Source: an uncultured Bacteroidia bacterium (GTDB taxonomy: Bacteria > Bacteroidota > Bacteroidia > Bacteroidales > UBA932). From it: a stretch of 50,300 nt of DNA. The position numbers were made by a program, and so were the translations under genes. Where the stretch lies: assembly GCA_902774045.1 (NCBI GenBank), contig CACYGW010000010.1, positions 1 through 50,300 of the forward strand, in the 5' to 3' direction. The stretch's first letter is position 1. The number at the start of each line of letters is the position of its first letter. This document shows, piece by piece, positions 43,490-50,300 of this stretch. Under the pieces are notes generated by a model. It was not told the DNA's origin, did no database searches, and was given only the letters and a program-made list of their open reading frames with translations.

Positions 43490-44683
43490 TTATTCCACGA
43501 AAAGCAGCAATCCTTTAAGATACTCCCCTTCCGGATGATAGATAGATACAGGGTGATCCGGTCCCTGGCATAGCCTGTCTAAAATCCTCACGCTCCTGCC
43601 CACAGACGCCGCAGCGGAAAATACAGCCAAGGCAAAAGCCTCTTTATCAACTACCTGCGAGCAACTGAAGGTAAATACAAGCCCGCCCGGAGCTACCTTT
43701 GCAATTGCCTGGGCATTAAGCCTTTGATAAGCTCTTAACGCATTCCCAAGGGCACCCCTGTGCTTTGCAAAGGCAGGAGGATCCACGATGATAAGATTGT
43801 ACTTGTCCTGAGGAGATTTTTTAAGGAAGTCAATGGCGTCCTCGCAATAGCTTGTATGCTGCCCCAGGGTAAAATCATTAAGCGCGATATTTTTGTCTAC
43901 CATAGACATCGCCTTGGCGGAACTGTCAACGGAATCTACATGCAGCGCTCCGCCACCAAGGGCATATACAGAAAAACCTCCTGTATAGCAGAAAAGATTA
44001 AGCACGTTGCGTCCGGCAGCATACCTTTCTACCAGTGCACGGTTCTCTCTCTGATCCAGGAAAAATCCGGTTTTCTGACCTTCGGACCAGTTAACCAGGA
44101 ATTTATGGCCGCCTTCAGTTACGACCTCCTGTTCCAAATCAAACCCATCGGCCTTATAAATATACCCGTCAACCAAGTCCAGACCGGCCTTAAAAGGAGC
44201 TGTTCCGGAACTTTTATCATATACTGCTTTTAATTTGTTACTATAAACTGCGCAAAGAGCCTCACAAATCTTCTTTTTTGCCCTGAACATTCCAACAGAG
44301 TGCGCCTGAAGCACGCATACTCCATTATAATAATCTATAATCAAACCAGGAAGACCATCCCCTTCTCCGTGAACAAGGCGGTAACAGTCGGTATAGCCGG
44401 AGCCCACGAAACCACAGGATTTTCTAACCTCTAAAGCACTGGAAATCTTATCTTTCCAAAAATCCTCCGGGAGAGACTCGTGCTGGAAACTAAGCACTCT
44501 TACAGCAATACTTCCAATTTGATAGTGTCCTATGGCAAGAGGATTACCCTCTGCGGAGTAAACAGATACAACGTCACCCTCCAGAGGCTTGCCCACAATC
44601 TGAGCTATAGCTCCGGAGAAAACCCAGGGATGGAACCTAAGCAAAGAGTCTTCGCGGCCCTTTTTTAGAATTACCTTATACAT
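43490..44683 (-). CDS. Class I SAM-dependent rRNA methyltransferase (RlmI-like, m5C)
   Basis: A 397-residue protein with an N-terminal PUA domain (about 1-75, YKVILKKGREDSLLRFHPWVFSGAI), a central EEHEE-like domain (about 80-185) and a Rossmann SAM domain: NLFCYTGGFSVYA (motif I), IIVDPPAFAK (motif IV) and the cysteine-containing FTFSCSQ. This is the layout of RlmI, which makes m5C1962 in 23S rRNA. Its start overlaps the end of the exonuclease gene by 8 bases. Confidence 0.9.
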   Translation of the reverse strand: MYKVILKKGREDSLLRFHPWVFSGAIAQIVGKPLEGDVVSVYSAEGNPLAIGHYQIGSIAVRVLSFQHESLPEDFWKDKISSALEVRKSCGFVGSGYTDCYRLVHGEGDGLPGLIIDYYNGVCVLQAHSVGMFRAKKKICEALCAVYSNKLKAVYDKSSGTAPFKAGLDLVDGYIYKADGFDLEQEVVTEGGHKFLVNWSEGQKTGFFLDQRENRALVERYAAGRNVLNLFCYTGGFSVYALGGGALHVDSVDSSAKAMSMVDKNIALNDFTLGQHTSYCEDAIDFLKKSPQDKYNLIIVDPPAFAKHRGALGNALRAYQRLNAQAIAKVAPGGLVFTFSCSQVVDKEAFALAVFSAAASVGRSVRILDRLCQGPDHPVSIYHPEGEYLKGLLLFVE

Positions 44684-45287
44684 TATCTTCTTCTATAAGA
44701 GGGTTTTTATGCGCAGAAAGCAGGGATTTATACATCTGACGGCAAACCCAGGCATCAGTGGCAGCATATTTTTTCTGAGCCTCGGACAACTCCTCGGCCT
44801 CCCAGTTAGACAGCTGCTGACTCTTGGATATACGTTTGCCAAGTATAATGGCAGACATCTTCTTTACGCTCTTATCCTTTATCCCCCACTCCCACACAAT
44901 TTTTTGCAAATCCACAAATCCGCCGGGTTCAAAATGCTTATAATGCTGAAGCCCACGGATATCATCGGCCACGGCCGCCCCCACCTTTATTATATTACGG
45001 TCCGACAGTATCCTGCACAGCGACCTTAGCATCCCCAGGGATTTAATCCTGAAAAGAAAGGCCTTTTCTGCACCGCTAAGCTGCAGGAGAGACACTCCGT
45101 AATGGGGCTGGGAAGCGCTGAAGCAAGGTCTTGACTCAGTATCAAAACCTATTATTTTCTTATTTTTAAGGTATCTTATAGCATTGTCAAGAGCCTTTCC
45201 CTTCTTGTCTATCACCTCTATGGTACCCTCGAAGGTAGCCATGGGCAGAAGGGCAATCTCCTCGTTCTCAATACTCTTAACGAACAT
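44676..45287 (-). CDS. 3'-5' exonuclease domain protein (DEDD, RNase D-like)
   Basis: A 203-residue single-domain nuclease. Exo I motif FDTESRP gives D49 and E51; Exo II is VGAAVADDIRGL; Exo III is YAATDAWVCRQMY, the Tyr-x3-Asp of the DEDDy class. There is no HRDC or polymerase domain, so it is a stand-alone member. Substrate (RNA or DNA) is not clear; pairing with an rRNA methyltransferase favours RNA. It overlaps the upstream lipoprotein gene by 11 bases. Confidence 0.9.
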   Translation of the reverse strand: MFVKSIENEEIALLPMATFEGTIEVIDKKGKALDNAIRYLKNKKIIGFDTESRPCFSASQPHYGVSLLQLSGAEKAFLFRIKSLGMLRSLCRILSDRNIIKVGAAVADDIRGLQHYKHFEPGGFVDLQKIVWEWGIKDKSVKKMSAIILGKRISKSQQLSNWEAEELSEAQKKYAATDAWVCRQMYKSLLSAHKNPLIEEDNV

Positions 45288-46446
45288 AATCAGAATACAA
45301 ATTAGGAGTATGAACTTCCAGATAATACTTCATCTGTGAAGAAATATATTTATCTTTAAGCTCAAGAGTGATGTAGGTAGAATCCACCTCGGAGGCATAT
45401 GTGGTATATATCTTGGATTTGGGGAATTCTATATTGTGGGTAAAGGCATTATTGCCGCGCAGATGTCTGAAGCAAGCGGCTGCAACCGATTGTCTTAACT
45501 CTACAACCTTAAGATTATTTCCAAGAATGCCGTGGAATGTTATATACTCGTCTTCTTCTACAGACATAATATCTGAAATACAAGACTCCAGTTCCTTCAA
45601 ATCTACAAAATAATTATCAATCACTATAACATCCAACGGTTTAGCAGAAGGCTCCTGGATATATCGGCCAAGAAAACTCAGAAAACTTTCCCTGGTATCA
45701 AGCAGTTTTACCTCGTCGATAAGAGTAATTGAATCGTTAAGCCCGGCCCTGTGCTTGTCCAGTGAAGCAAGGACAGTTTCATATAACTTAATATCATCGG
45801 GATTATTAACCCAAAGTCCTATGTTGCAGGAGGTATTGCGGCCCGCAAGCGCGTCTGAAAGCACAGAATGGATTGGAGACACCACATTAACCTTGGAAGA
45901 AGACAGAACCCGGAGGGTGTCGATATCGTCATAGGCATAGGCCGACGAATAGAGGCTGGAGAGTACAACAAGCTTTGCAGGAGTCTTTTTCTGAGCCTTT
46001 TCCGTATCGAAGGCGTTCAGATGGCAAGTATTATCCAGAGCCGAAACAAAATTCTTTATGGTAACTTCTGAAATTTTGTCGCAGGTAGAATCAACCAGCT
46101 TGTAATATTGGTCATTGAACATATCCAGAAGAGGGCAGATAAGCTCGCCGGAGAAATCAGGCAGCCCGTCCGGATTGGTTTTTCCGTCTATATTATTGAA
46201 ATTATCACAAGACATAAGGTAATTGCCAAGCTGAAGGGAGAGAATGGGCTCTCCTGCAAGCACTATCGACCCGTAAACATCGGCCTTTACACTCCTGGCA
46301 ATTATACCATATTCTACAGAGGTAGTATCTTCCAAAAGCCTCATGGCATAGGAGCCGATATGTCCGTCGTTTACAACTGTTTGCCCGCAAGAGGTGATAC
46401 AAACCGCAACCAGGGCGCCAAGGGCCACTTTAGATAATTTTACCAT
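45277..46446 (-). CDS. Lipoprotein of unknown function, periplasmic-binding-like
   Basis: A 389-residue lipoprotein (ITSC, C20). Alternating strand/helix segments (KLVVLSSLY, VNVVSPIHSVL, IGLWVNN, ITLIDEV, LDVIVIDNYFVDL) suggest a type I periplasmic-binding fold with two Rossmann-like lobes; this is inference from pattern. The Ser/Asp-rich pocket residues cannot be assigned. The ATG at 46446 is preferred to one at 46464, which lies inside a TAAATTTG promoter box (46462-46469). It overlaps the exonuclease gene and follows the esterase gene by 20 bases. Confidence 0.7.
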   Translation of the reverse strand: MVKLSKVALGALVAVCITSCGQTVVNDGHIGSYAMRLLEDTTSVEYGIIARSVKADVYGSIVLAGEPILSLQLGNYLMSCDNFNNIDGKTNPDGLPDFSGELICPLLDMFNDQYYKLVDSTCDKISEVTIKNFVSALDNTCHLNAFDTEKAQKKTPAKLVVLSSLYSSAYAYDDIDTLRVLSSSKVNVVSPIHSVLSDALAGRNTSCNIGLWVNNPDDIKLYETVLASLDKHRAGLNDSITLIDEVKLLDTRESFLSFLGRYIQEPSAKPLDVIVIDNYFVDLKELESCISDIMSVEEDEYITFHGILGNNLKVVELRQSVAAACFRHLRGNNAFTHNIEFPKSKIYTTYASEVDSTYITLELKDKYISSQMKYYLEVHTPNLYSDYVR

Positions 46447-46461
46447 AACAAAAGATTTCTG

Positions 46462-46469
46462 CAAATTTA
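46462..46469 (-). promoter_or_regulatory. -7 box before the unknown lipoprotein gene
   Basis: TAAATTTG on the minus strand, 15 bases before the ATG at 46446, overlapping the stop codon of the esterase gene. No -33 at the usual distance. Confidence 0.4.
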
Positions 46470-47081
46470 GTGTTTTTGCAAAACAAATAAAATAGAAGGC
46501 ATCAGCAAGGAAAGCACATACTCCTCTTCCATAAAATGAGTGCCGTCGTACATAGTTAGGGCATCACCATATAAATCTCTGTATTTCTTAATACTTACTA
46601 CACCCCACTTCAAGTAATGGTCACGCTTTCCAAAGAAAGCGTGGATGTTTATATTATTTGTATTTACGGCCAGGTTATGGTGGAGCCGATACTTTCTTAG
46701 TATTCGCCAGGTAAAGTGAAGTTTCTGTCTGTGTCCTTCCCTGGGCCGATAGAGCCAGTCAAGAAGCGGGGTAATTCCTGGAATAAAGGACAGATAGCCA
46801 AAAACCCGCAGCCACCGCGCAGCCCCGAGCGACGGGGACACAAGTAATTTAGGAAGATTTTCTATCCTGAGGGCGTGAAGAGCACCCAGGGACTCTCCAA
46901 TTACCAAATCCGGCTTAAATTCTTCTACCCAGGAGGAAATCTGGGCTTGAGCAACCTCGGGATCAAAATCATAGGTTCTTACCAGCAGTTCTACGTCTGC
47001 CGGCAGATTGGATTTAAGTATGGAGGGTATGCGGCTGTCACTTCCCCCGCCCATACCGTGTATGTAGATAATTCTGCTCAC
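46467..47081 (-). CDS. Small alpha/beta-hydrolase (YqiA/UPF0227-like esterase)
   Basis: A 204-residue single-domain hydrolase. IYIHGMGGG forms the oxyanion loop, GESLGA holds nucleophile S64, a GKRDHY strand end gives an Asp, and DGTHFMEEE the catalytic His. Starting at GTG 47081 (MSRIIYIHG) matches the family; an in-frame ATG at 47129 would add a 16-residue hydrophobic stretch that I take as leader DNA. Substrate unknown. Confidence 0.75.
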   Translation of the reverse strand: MSRIIYIHGMGGGSDSRIPSILKSNLPADVELLVRTYDFDPEVAQAQISSWVEEFKPDLVIGESLGALHALRIENLPKLLVSPSLGAARWLRVFGYLSFIPGITPLLDWLYRPREGHRQKLHFTWRILRKYRLHHNLAVNTNNINIHAFFGKRDHYLKWGVVSIKKYRDLYGDALTMYDGTHFMEEEYVLSLLMPSILFVLQKH

Positions 47082-47164
47082 TGTTGTAAAAATAACAAAA
47101 AAAACATAAATTCGCAATTGATACGTCAATCGTAGACAAACACATCTTATATAAACATAGTATT

Positions 47165-48355
47165 ATGAAGAAATTTTTCTTTGCAGCCATCGCAGCTGCC
47201 ATCGTACTTCCCTTCCAGGCTTCCGCTCAGAAAGCACCGGATCCCGATCTTACCTTCACGGTAGTTAAAGAAAACCCCATTACTTCAATAAAGAACCAAA
47301 GCCGCTCAGGAACCTGTTGGTGCTTCTCTGCAATGGCATTCCTGGAGTCAGAGGCCATCCGTATCAACAACCTTAAACCGGAGGATTATCCTGATTTTTC
47401 AGAGATGAACGCAGTTAGCCTCTCCTGGCAGGAAAGAGCCGTTAAATATGTACGTCTTGACGGACATCTTGTATTTGGACAGGGCAGCCAGTGCGAGGAC
47501 GTAGTTCACCACGTGCTTAAAGACCACGGTCTTGTACCCAACGAGGTTCAGCCCGGTCTTAACTATGGCACAGATCTTCCCGTATTCGGAGAACTGGCAG
47601 CTTTAGCAAAGTCTTATGTAGAAGTTATCAACAAAAACCCCAACAAGGTTCTCTCCACTGCCTGGCAGAAGGGCTTCAAAGGCATTATGGATGCTTATCT
47701 TGGCGAGTGCCCCACAGAGTTCGAGTACAAGGGCAAGACCTATACTCCCCAGTCTTACAGGGATTCCTTCAAGCTTAACGCAGACGACTACGTAACCCTT
47801 ACTTCCTTTACCCATCACCCCTTCTACACCAAGTTCGCAATTGAAGTTTGTGACAACTGGCGTGGAGACGAGGCCTACAATGTTCCTATCGACGAGTTGA
47901 TGGAGGCCCTCTATTATGCTCTTGAGCACGGCTACACCACAACCTGGGGCGGCGACGTAAGCGAGTCCGGCTTTACCCGCAATGGTACCGCACTCCTTCT
48001 TGCTCCCAAGAATGTATCCGCCGGCTCAGACCAGGAGCGCTGGGTTGGAAAGGCAGAAGAGGTAGCAGCAGCTAAGGAAGCCGGAAAGCCCGTAGAGCTT
48101 GTTCCTGACCAGGAATACCGCCAGGTAACATTCGACCAGAAGACTACTACCGACGACCACGGAATGCAGGCCTTTGGTATTGCTACAGACCAGTTTGGTA
48201 GCAAATACATTATGATTAAGAATTCCTGGGGCCTCAGTGGCAAGTACGAGGGTATCTGGTACATGTCAGATGCTTTCTGCCGCGGTAAGGTTCTTGACAT
48301 TATGCTTCACAAGGACGCTCTCCCCAAGGCTCTCAAGAAGAAACTCGGTCTTTAA
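47165..48355 (+). CDS. Secreted C1 family cysteine peptidase (bleomycin hydrolase/PepC-like)
   Basis: A 396-residue papain-like peptidase with a signal peptide (about 1-21, FQASAQ). Active site: Q45 and Cys51 in KNQSRSGTCWCF, His in TTDDHGMQAFG (about 332) and Asn in IKNSWG (about 354). Bleomycin hydrolases are usually cytoplasmic and longer; the Bacteroidetes secreted group, to which this fits, acts in the periplasm on peptides. No promoter of the TAnnTTTG type is seen; a small palindrome ATTGA/TCAAT lies at 47117-47130. It leads a run with pssA (5-base gap). Confidence 0.92.
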   Translation: MKKFFFAAIAAAIVLPFQASAQKAPDPDLTFTVVKENPITSIKNQSRSGTCWCFSAMAFLESEAIRINNLKPEDYPDFSEMNAVSLSWQERAVKYVRLDGHLVFGQGSQCEDVVHHVLKDHGLVPNEVQPGLNYGTDLPVFGELAALAKSYVEVINKNPNKVLSTAWQKGFKGIMDAYLGECPTEFEYKGKTYTPQSYRDSFKLNADDYVTLTSFTHHPFYTKFAIEVCDNWRGDEAYNVPIDELMEALYYALEHGYTTTWGGDVSESGFTRNGTALLLAPKNVSAGSDQERWVGKAEEVAAAKEAGKPVELVPDQEYRQVTFDQKTTTDDHGMQAFGIATDQFGSKYIMIKNSWGLSGKYEGIWYMSDAFCRGKVLDIMLHKDALPKALKKKLGL

Positions 48356-48360
48356 TCAGA

Positions 48361-49116
48361 ATGTCTGTAACTAAATATATTCCCGATACTATCACCTCAA
48401 TGAACCTTCTTTGCGGGGTCATTGGGGTGATTTTCACTCTGGACGGACGGCCGGACATTGGTTTTATCCTAATGCTTGGCGCCGCCGTGGCAGATTTTTT
48501 TGACGGTTTTGCAGCCCGCCTTCTGCACGCTTATTCAGAACTTGGCAAACAACTGGATTCGCTGTCAGATTTGGTAAGCTTTGGCGTTTTGCCGGCCCTT
48601 ATGCTTCATAGTCTTATAAGGGGTGGGTCGATAGTGGCAGGATGGGTTTCCTATCTGCCCCTGCTCTATGCAGTTGGAACGGCTTTCAGGCTGGCCAAAT
48701 TCAATATCGACACCCGTCAGCATCATTCTTTCCTAGGACTTCCCTGCCCAGCAGCCGCAATGATCTGCGGCTCGTTTGCATATATTGCAACCGTTGCTCC
48801 TTCCTCTATTTTTAGCACTTTGAGCACAAGCGCGTGGTTTGCTCCCGCCCTTGCAGTGGTGCTTTCCCTGCTTATGGTTAGCGAAATACCTATGTTCGCC
48901 ATGAAGTTCGGGGGCGGCAAGGGAGAAAAAACGCCTCAGGATACACTGGAATCCATCAAAAGAATTACTTTCTTCAGTATCGCAGCAATATCGCTCATAG
49001 TGGTTATCCTCATTGGACTTCCCTGGGCCGCAGTGGTATTGTTTGCTTTTGTTTCTTACATTATAATAAACTTAGTATTTCTTTTAAAACGCAAAGATTA
49101 TGGCCAAATTAGTTAA
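48361..49116 (+). CDS. pssA: CDP-diacylglycerol-serine O-phosphatidyltransferase
   Basis: PssA makes phosphatidylserine, precursor of phosphatidylethanolamine, in the inner membrane. The 251-residue protein has about seven membrane helices and a perfect CDP-alcohol phosphotransferase signature DG(x)2AR(x)8G(x)3D(x)3D at residues 48-70 (D48, G49, A52, R53, G62, D66, D70). Its last 17 bases overlap the next gene, suggesting translational coupling. Confidence 0.95.
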   Translation: MSVTKYIPDTITSMNLLCGVIGVIFTLDGRPDIGFILMLGAAVADFFDGFAARLLHAYSELGKQLDSLSDLVSFGVLPALMLHSLIRGGSIVAGWVSYLPLLYAVGTAFRLAKFNIDTRQHHSFLGLPCPAAAMICGSFAYIATVAPSSIFSTLSTSAWFAPALAVVLSLLMVSEIPMFAMKFGGGKGEKTPQDTLESIKRITFFSIAAISLIVVILIGLPWAAVVLFAFVSYIIINLVFLLKRKDYGQIS

Positions 49117-49390
49117 AGAGATTCACCTGCCATATATGGTAGTATTCGACAGGCTATACAATCTTATTCCCAGTGTGGGCTATGCAATTAGCGAGGCTAA
49201 TCCACAGACAGGCGTAATTAAGTTCGACGCTCCGGTAAACGCTATGGACTGGGGGTTCTTTTTTATGGCTCAGGTTGGCGCTTTGGGTCCCGAGGACACT
49301 CAGATTTACTTTACAGGGCATCCTAAATTCGGCTTTGACCTGTTTGGAAGGGGGAACAAGAAGCTGGAGCAAATGATGAAAAAGTTTTAA
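49100..49390 (+). CDS. Small conserved-looking protein of unknown function
   Basis: A 96-residue hydrophilic protein (MAKLVKEIHLPYMVVFDRLYNLIPSVGY...) with alternating strand-like segments and a Lys-rich C-terminus (NKKLEQMMKKF). No signal peptide or membrane helix. It overlaps pssA by 17 bases and is followed by the EEP gene after 4 bases, so it is part of the run. Not recognised as a named family; the coupling to pssA suggests a link with membrane lipid or envelope. Confidence 0.75.
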   Translation: MAKLVKEIHLPYMVVFDRLYNLIPSVGYAISEANPQTGVIKFDAPVNAMDWGFFFMAQVGALGPEDTQIYFTGHPKFGFDLFGRGNKKLEQMMKKF

Positions 49391-49394
49391 GAAA

Positions 49395-50183
49395 TTGAAA
49401 ACTCTGTTTATTTCTTTTACTTGCATAGTCCTTTCCTTAGGGCTATGCAGTTGTTTTTCCGGTTGTCAGAAAAGGACTCTTACACTGGTATCCTATAATG
49501 TAGGAGCTTTCAGCAAAGAAGATGAGGATAGCAGCCAGGATATCGCAGTATTTCTAAAAGATATTGACGCATACACCGCTGGACTTAACGAGGTAGATAG
49601 TTGCAATATGCGTCATAATGTTAATCAGGCCGCAAATCTTGCTTCTCTTCTGGGTCCGGAGTGGGGTTATAGTTTTGGCCGGGCTATTGAGTTCGCCGGT
49701 GGATCTTACGGCAACGCGGTAGTTTCCCGCGAGACTGTTTTACGCGGCGGCAATCTTTCCCTGCCGCAGCTTGACGGATGCGAGCAGCGTTCCTGCACAT
49801 ATATAGAAACGGCAGATTATGTTTTTGCGGCCGTGCATCTGGATCACGTTTCAGAGGAGGCCCGCCTTGCCCAGCTTGCCATTGTAACATCCTCTATGAA
49901 AGAGCTTTACAAGTCTTGCCGCAAGCCCGTATTCCTTGCAGGGGATTTTAATGCAGAGCCCGGGAGCGTTACTCTTAACAAGGCAGAGGAGGACTGGGAT
50001 GTGCTTACGCCGGCGGAGTATTCTTATTCTGCAAAGAATCCCAGGAAGTGCATCGATTACATTATGCAGCTTAAAGGTTCCGGTAAAATAGAAGTCATTG
50101 CCGCCGGCACCCTTGCCCCAACCACCGCCACCGGGATCCCCCTCTCCGATCACCTTCCCCTTTACATAAAAATTTCTCTATAA
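49395..50183 (+). CDS. Endonuclease/exonuclease/phosphatase family lipoprotein
   Basis: A 262-residue protein with a lipoprotein-type leader (C20 in LCSC, or C24 in FSGC). The EEP (DNase I/sphingomyelinase) fold is shown by LVSYNVG, LNEVD (metal ligand Glu), AVHLDH, LAGDFNAEPGS and the final SDHLPLY. Such secreted proteins are phosphodiesterases or nucleases; in Bacteroidetes their substrate is usually unknown. The start is TTG at 49395, giving MKTLF; no ATG is near. Confidence 0.85.
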   Translation: MKTLFISFTCIVLSLGLCSCFSGCQKRTLTLVSYNVGAFSKEDEDSSQDIAVFLKDIDAYTAGLNEVDSCNMRHNVNQAANLASLLGPEWGYSFGRAIEFAGGSYGNAVVSRETVLRGGNLSLPQLDGCEQRSCTYIETADYVFAAVHLDHVSEEARLAQLAIVTSSMKELYKSCRKPVFLAGDFNAEPGSVTLNKAEEDWDVLTPAEYSYSAKNPRKCIDYIMQLKGSGKIEVIAAGTLAPTTATGIPLSDHLPLYIKISL

Positions 50184-50198
50184 AAAAATATTCTACAC

Positions 50199-50300
50199 TT
50201 AGGCAGAGCCAGCTGCCCTTCGACCCGGTACGCCCCTTCGGGGCTATCCCACCCCCGACCTACGGTCGGCGGTCCCCCCACTCACTTTTAGATTTGCATC
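50199..50300. repeat. GC-rich hairpin repeat cluster at the right edge
   Basis: Three hairpins in a row in a non-coding stretch: GGCAG-AGCCAG-CTGCC (50202-50217), GCCCC-TTC-GGGGC (50232-50244) and CCGACC-TAC-GGTCGG (50255-50269). None is followed by a T-tract. The first resembles 16160-16182. It looks like a dispersed intergenic repeat that may continue past the window. Confidence 0.5.

Overview
The window looks like a chromosome segment of a Gram-negative Bacteroidota, order Bacteroidales. The reasons are: a SusC/SusD pair with BACON, DUF4302 and zincin lipoproteins; a TamL-type lipidated Omp85 protein; a pyrophosphate-type phosphofructokinase; a KdsC phosphatase (LPS Kdo pathway); many lipoproteins with relaxed lipoboxes; and promoters of the Bacteroidales type (TTTG about 19-21 bases before TAnnTTTG) with few Shine-Dalgarno sequences. 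I cannot place it below order. No rRNA, CRISPR array, prophage or transposase gene is visible.

Layout. 1-8409 (minus): ligA, then rel, a Big_5 lipoprotein, an outer-membrane barrel protein and ispG, the last four linked by short overlaps. 8503-13334 (plus): PPi-type pfk with a cytoplasmic GH13 amylase, then tamL. 13344-15821 (minus): an acyltransferase-like protein and rarA. 15822-16340 is a repeat-rich gap holding two structured palindromes. 16341-19646 (plus): rlmD, a CaCA exchanger and a MscS channel. 19649-22070 (minus): a PlsC-type acyltransferase and queA. 22071-22539 is an AT-rich regulatory gap. 22540-25256 (plus): an XRE regulator, a strongly diverged PyrD-like protein and cinA. 25219-32326 (minus): valS, a YbgC-type thioesterase, tatA, tatC, an ABC-F ATPase and an M19 dipeptidase. 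32414-33873 (plus): DUF3467 protein, kdsC, maf. 33954-42828 (minus): a five-gene SusC-SusD-zinc peptidase-DUF4302-BACON locus. 42829-43489: a candidate small RNA with its own promoter and terminator, and tRNA-Cys. 43490-47081 (minus): RlmI-like methyltransferase, DEDD exonuclease, an unknown lipoprotein and a small esterase. 47165-50183 (plus): a secreted C1 peptidase, PssA, a small unknown protein and an EEP-family lipoprotein. 50184-50300 holds GC-rich hairpin repeats.

Most genes are housekeeping: tRNA and rRNA modification, translation, DNA repair, stringent response, isoprenoid, envelope and phospholipid synthesis. The accessory part is the SusCD locus, which carries a surface zinc peptidase and no glycosidase and so suggests peptide or protein-derived nutrient uptake. 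The points most worth a second look are the candidate small RNA at 43041-43187, the twin palindromes at 15884-16135 with compensatory changes, and the PyrD-like protein at 23048-23998 whose orotate-site residues are replaced.
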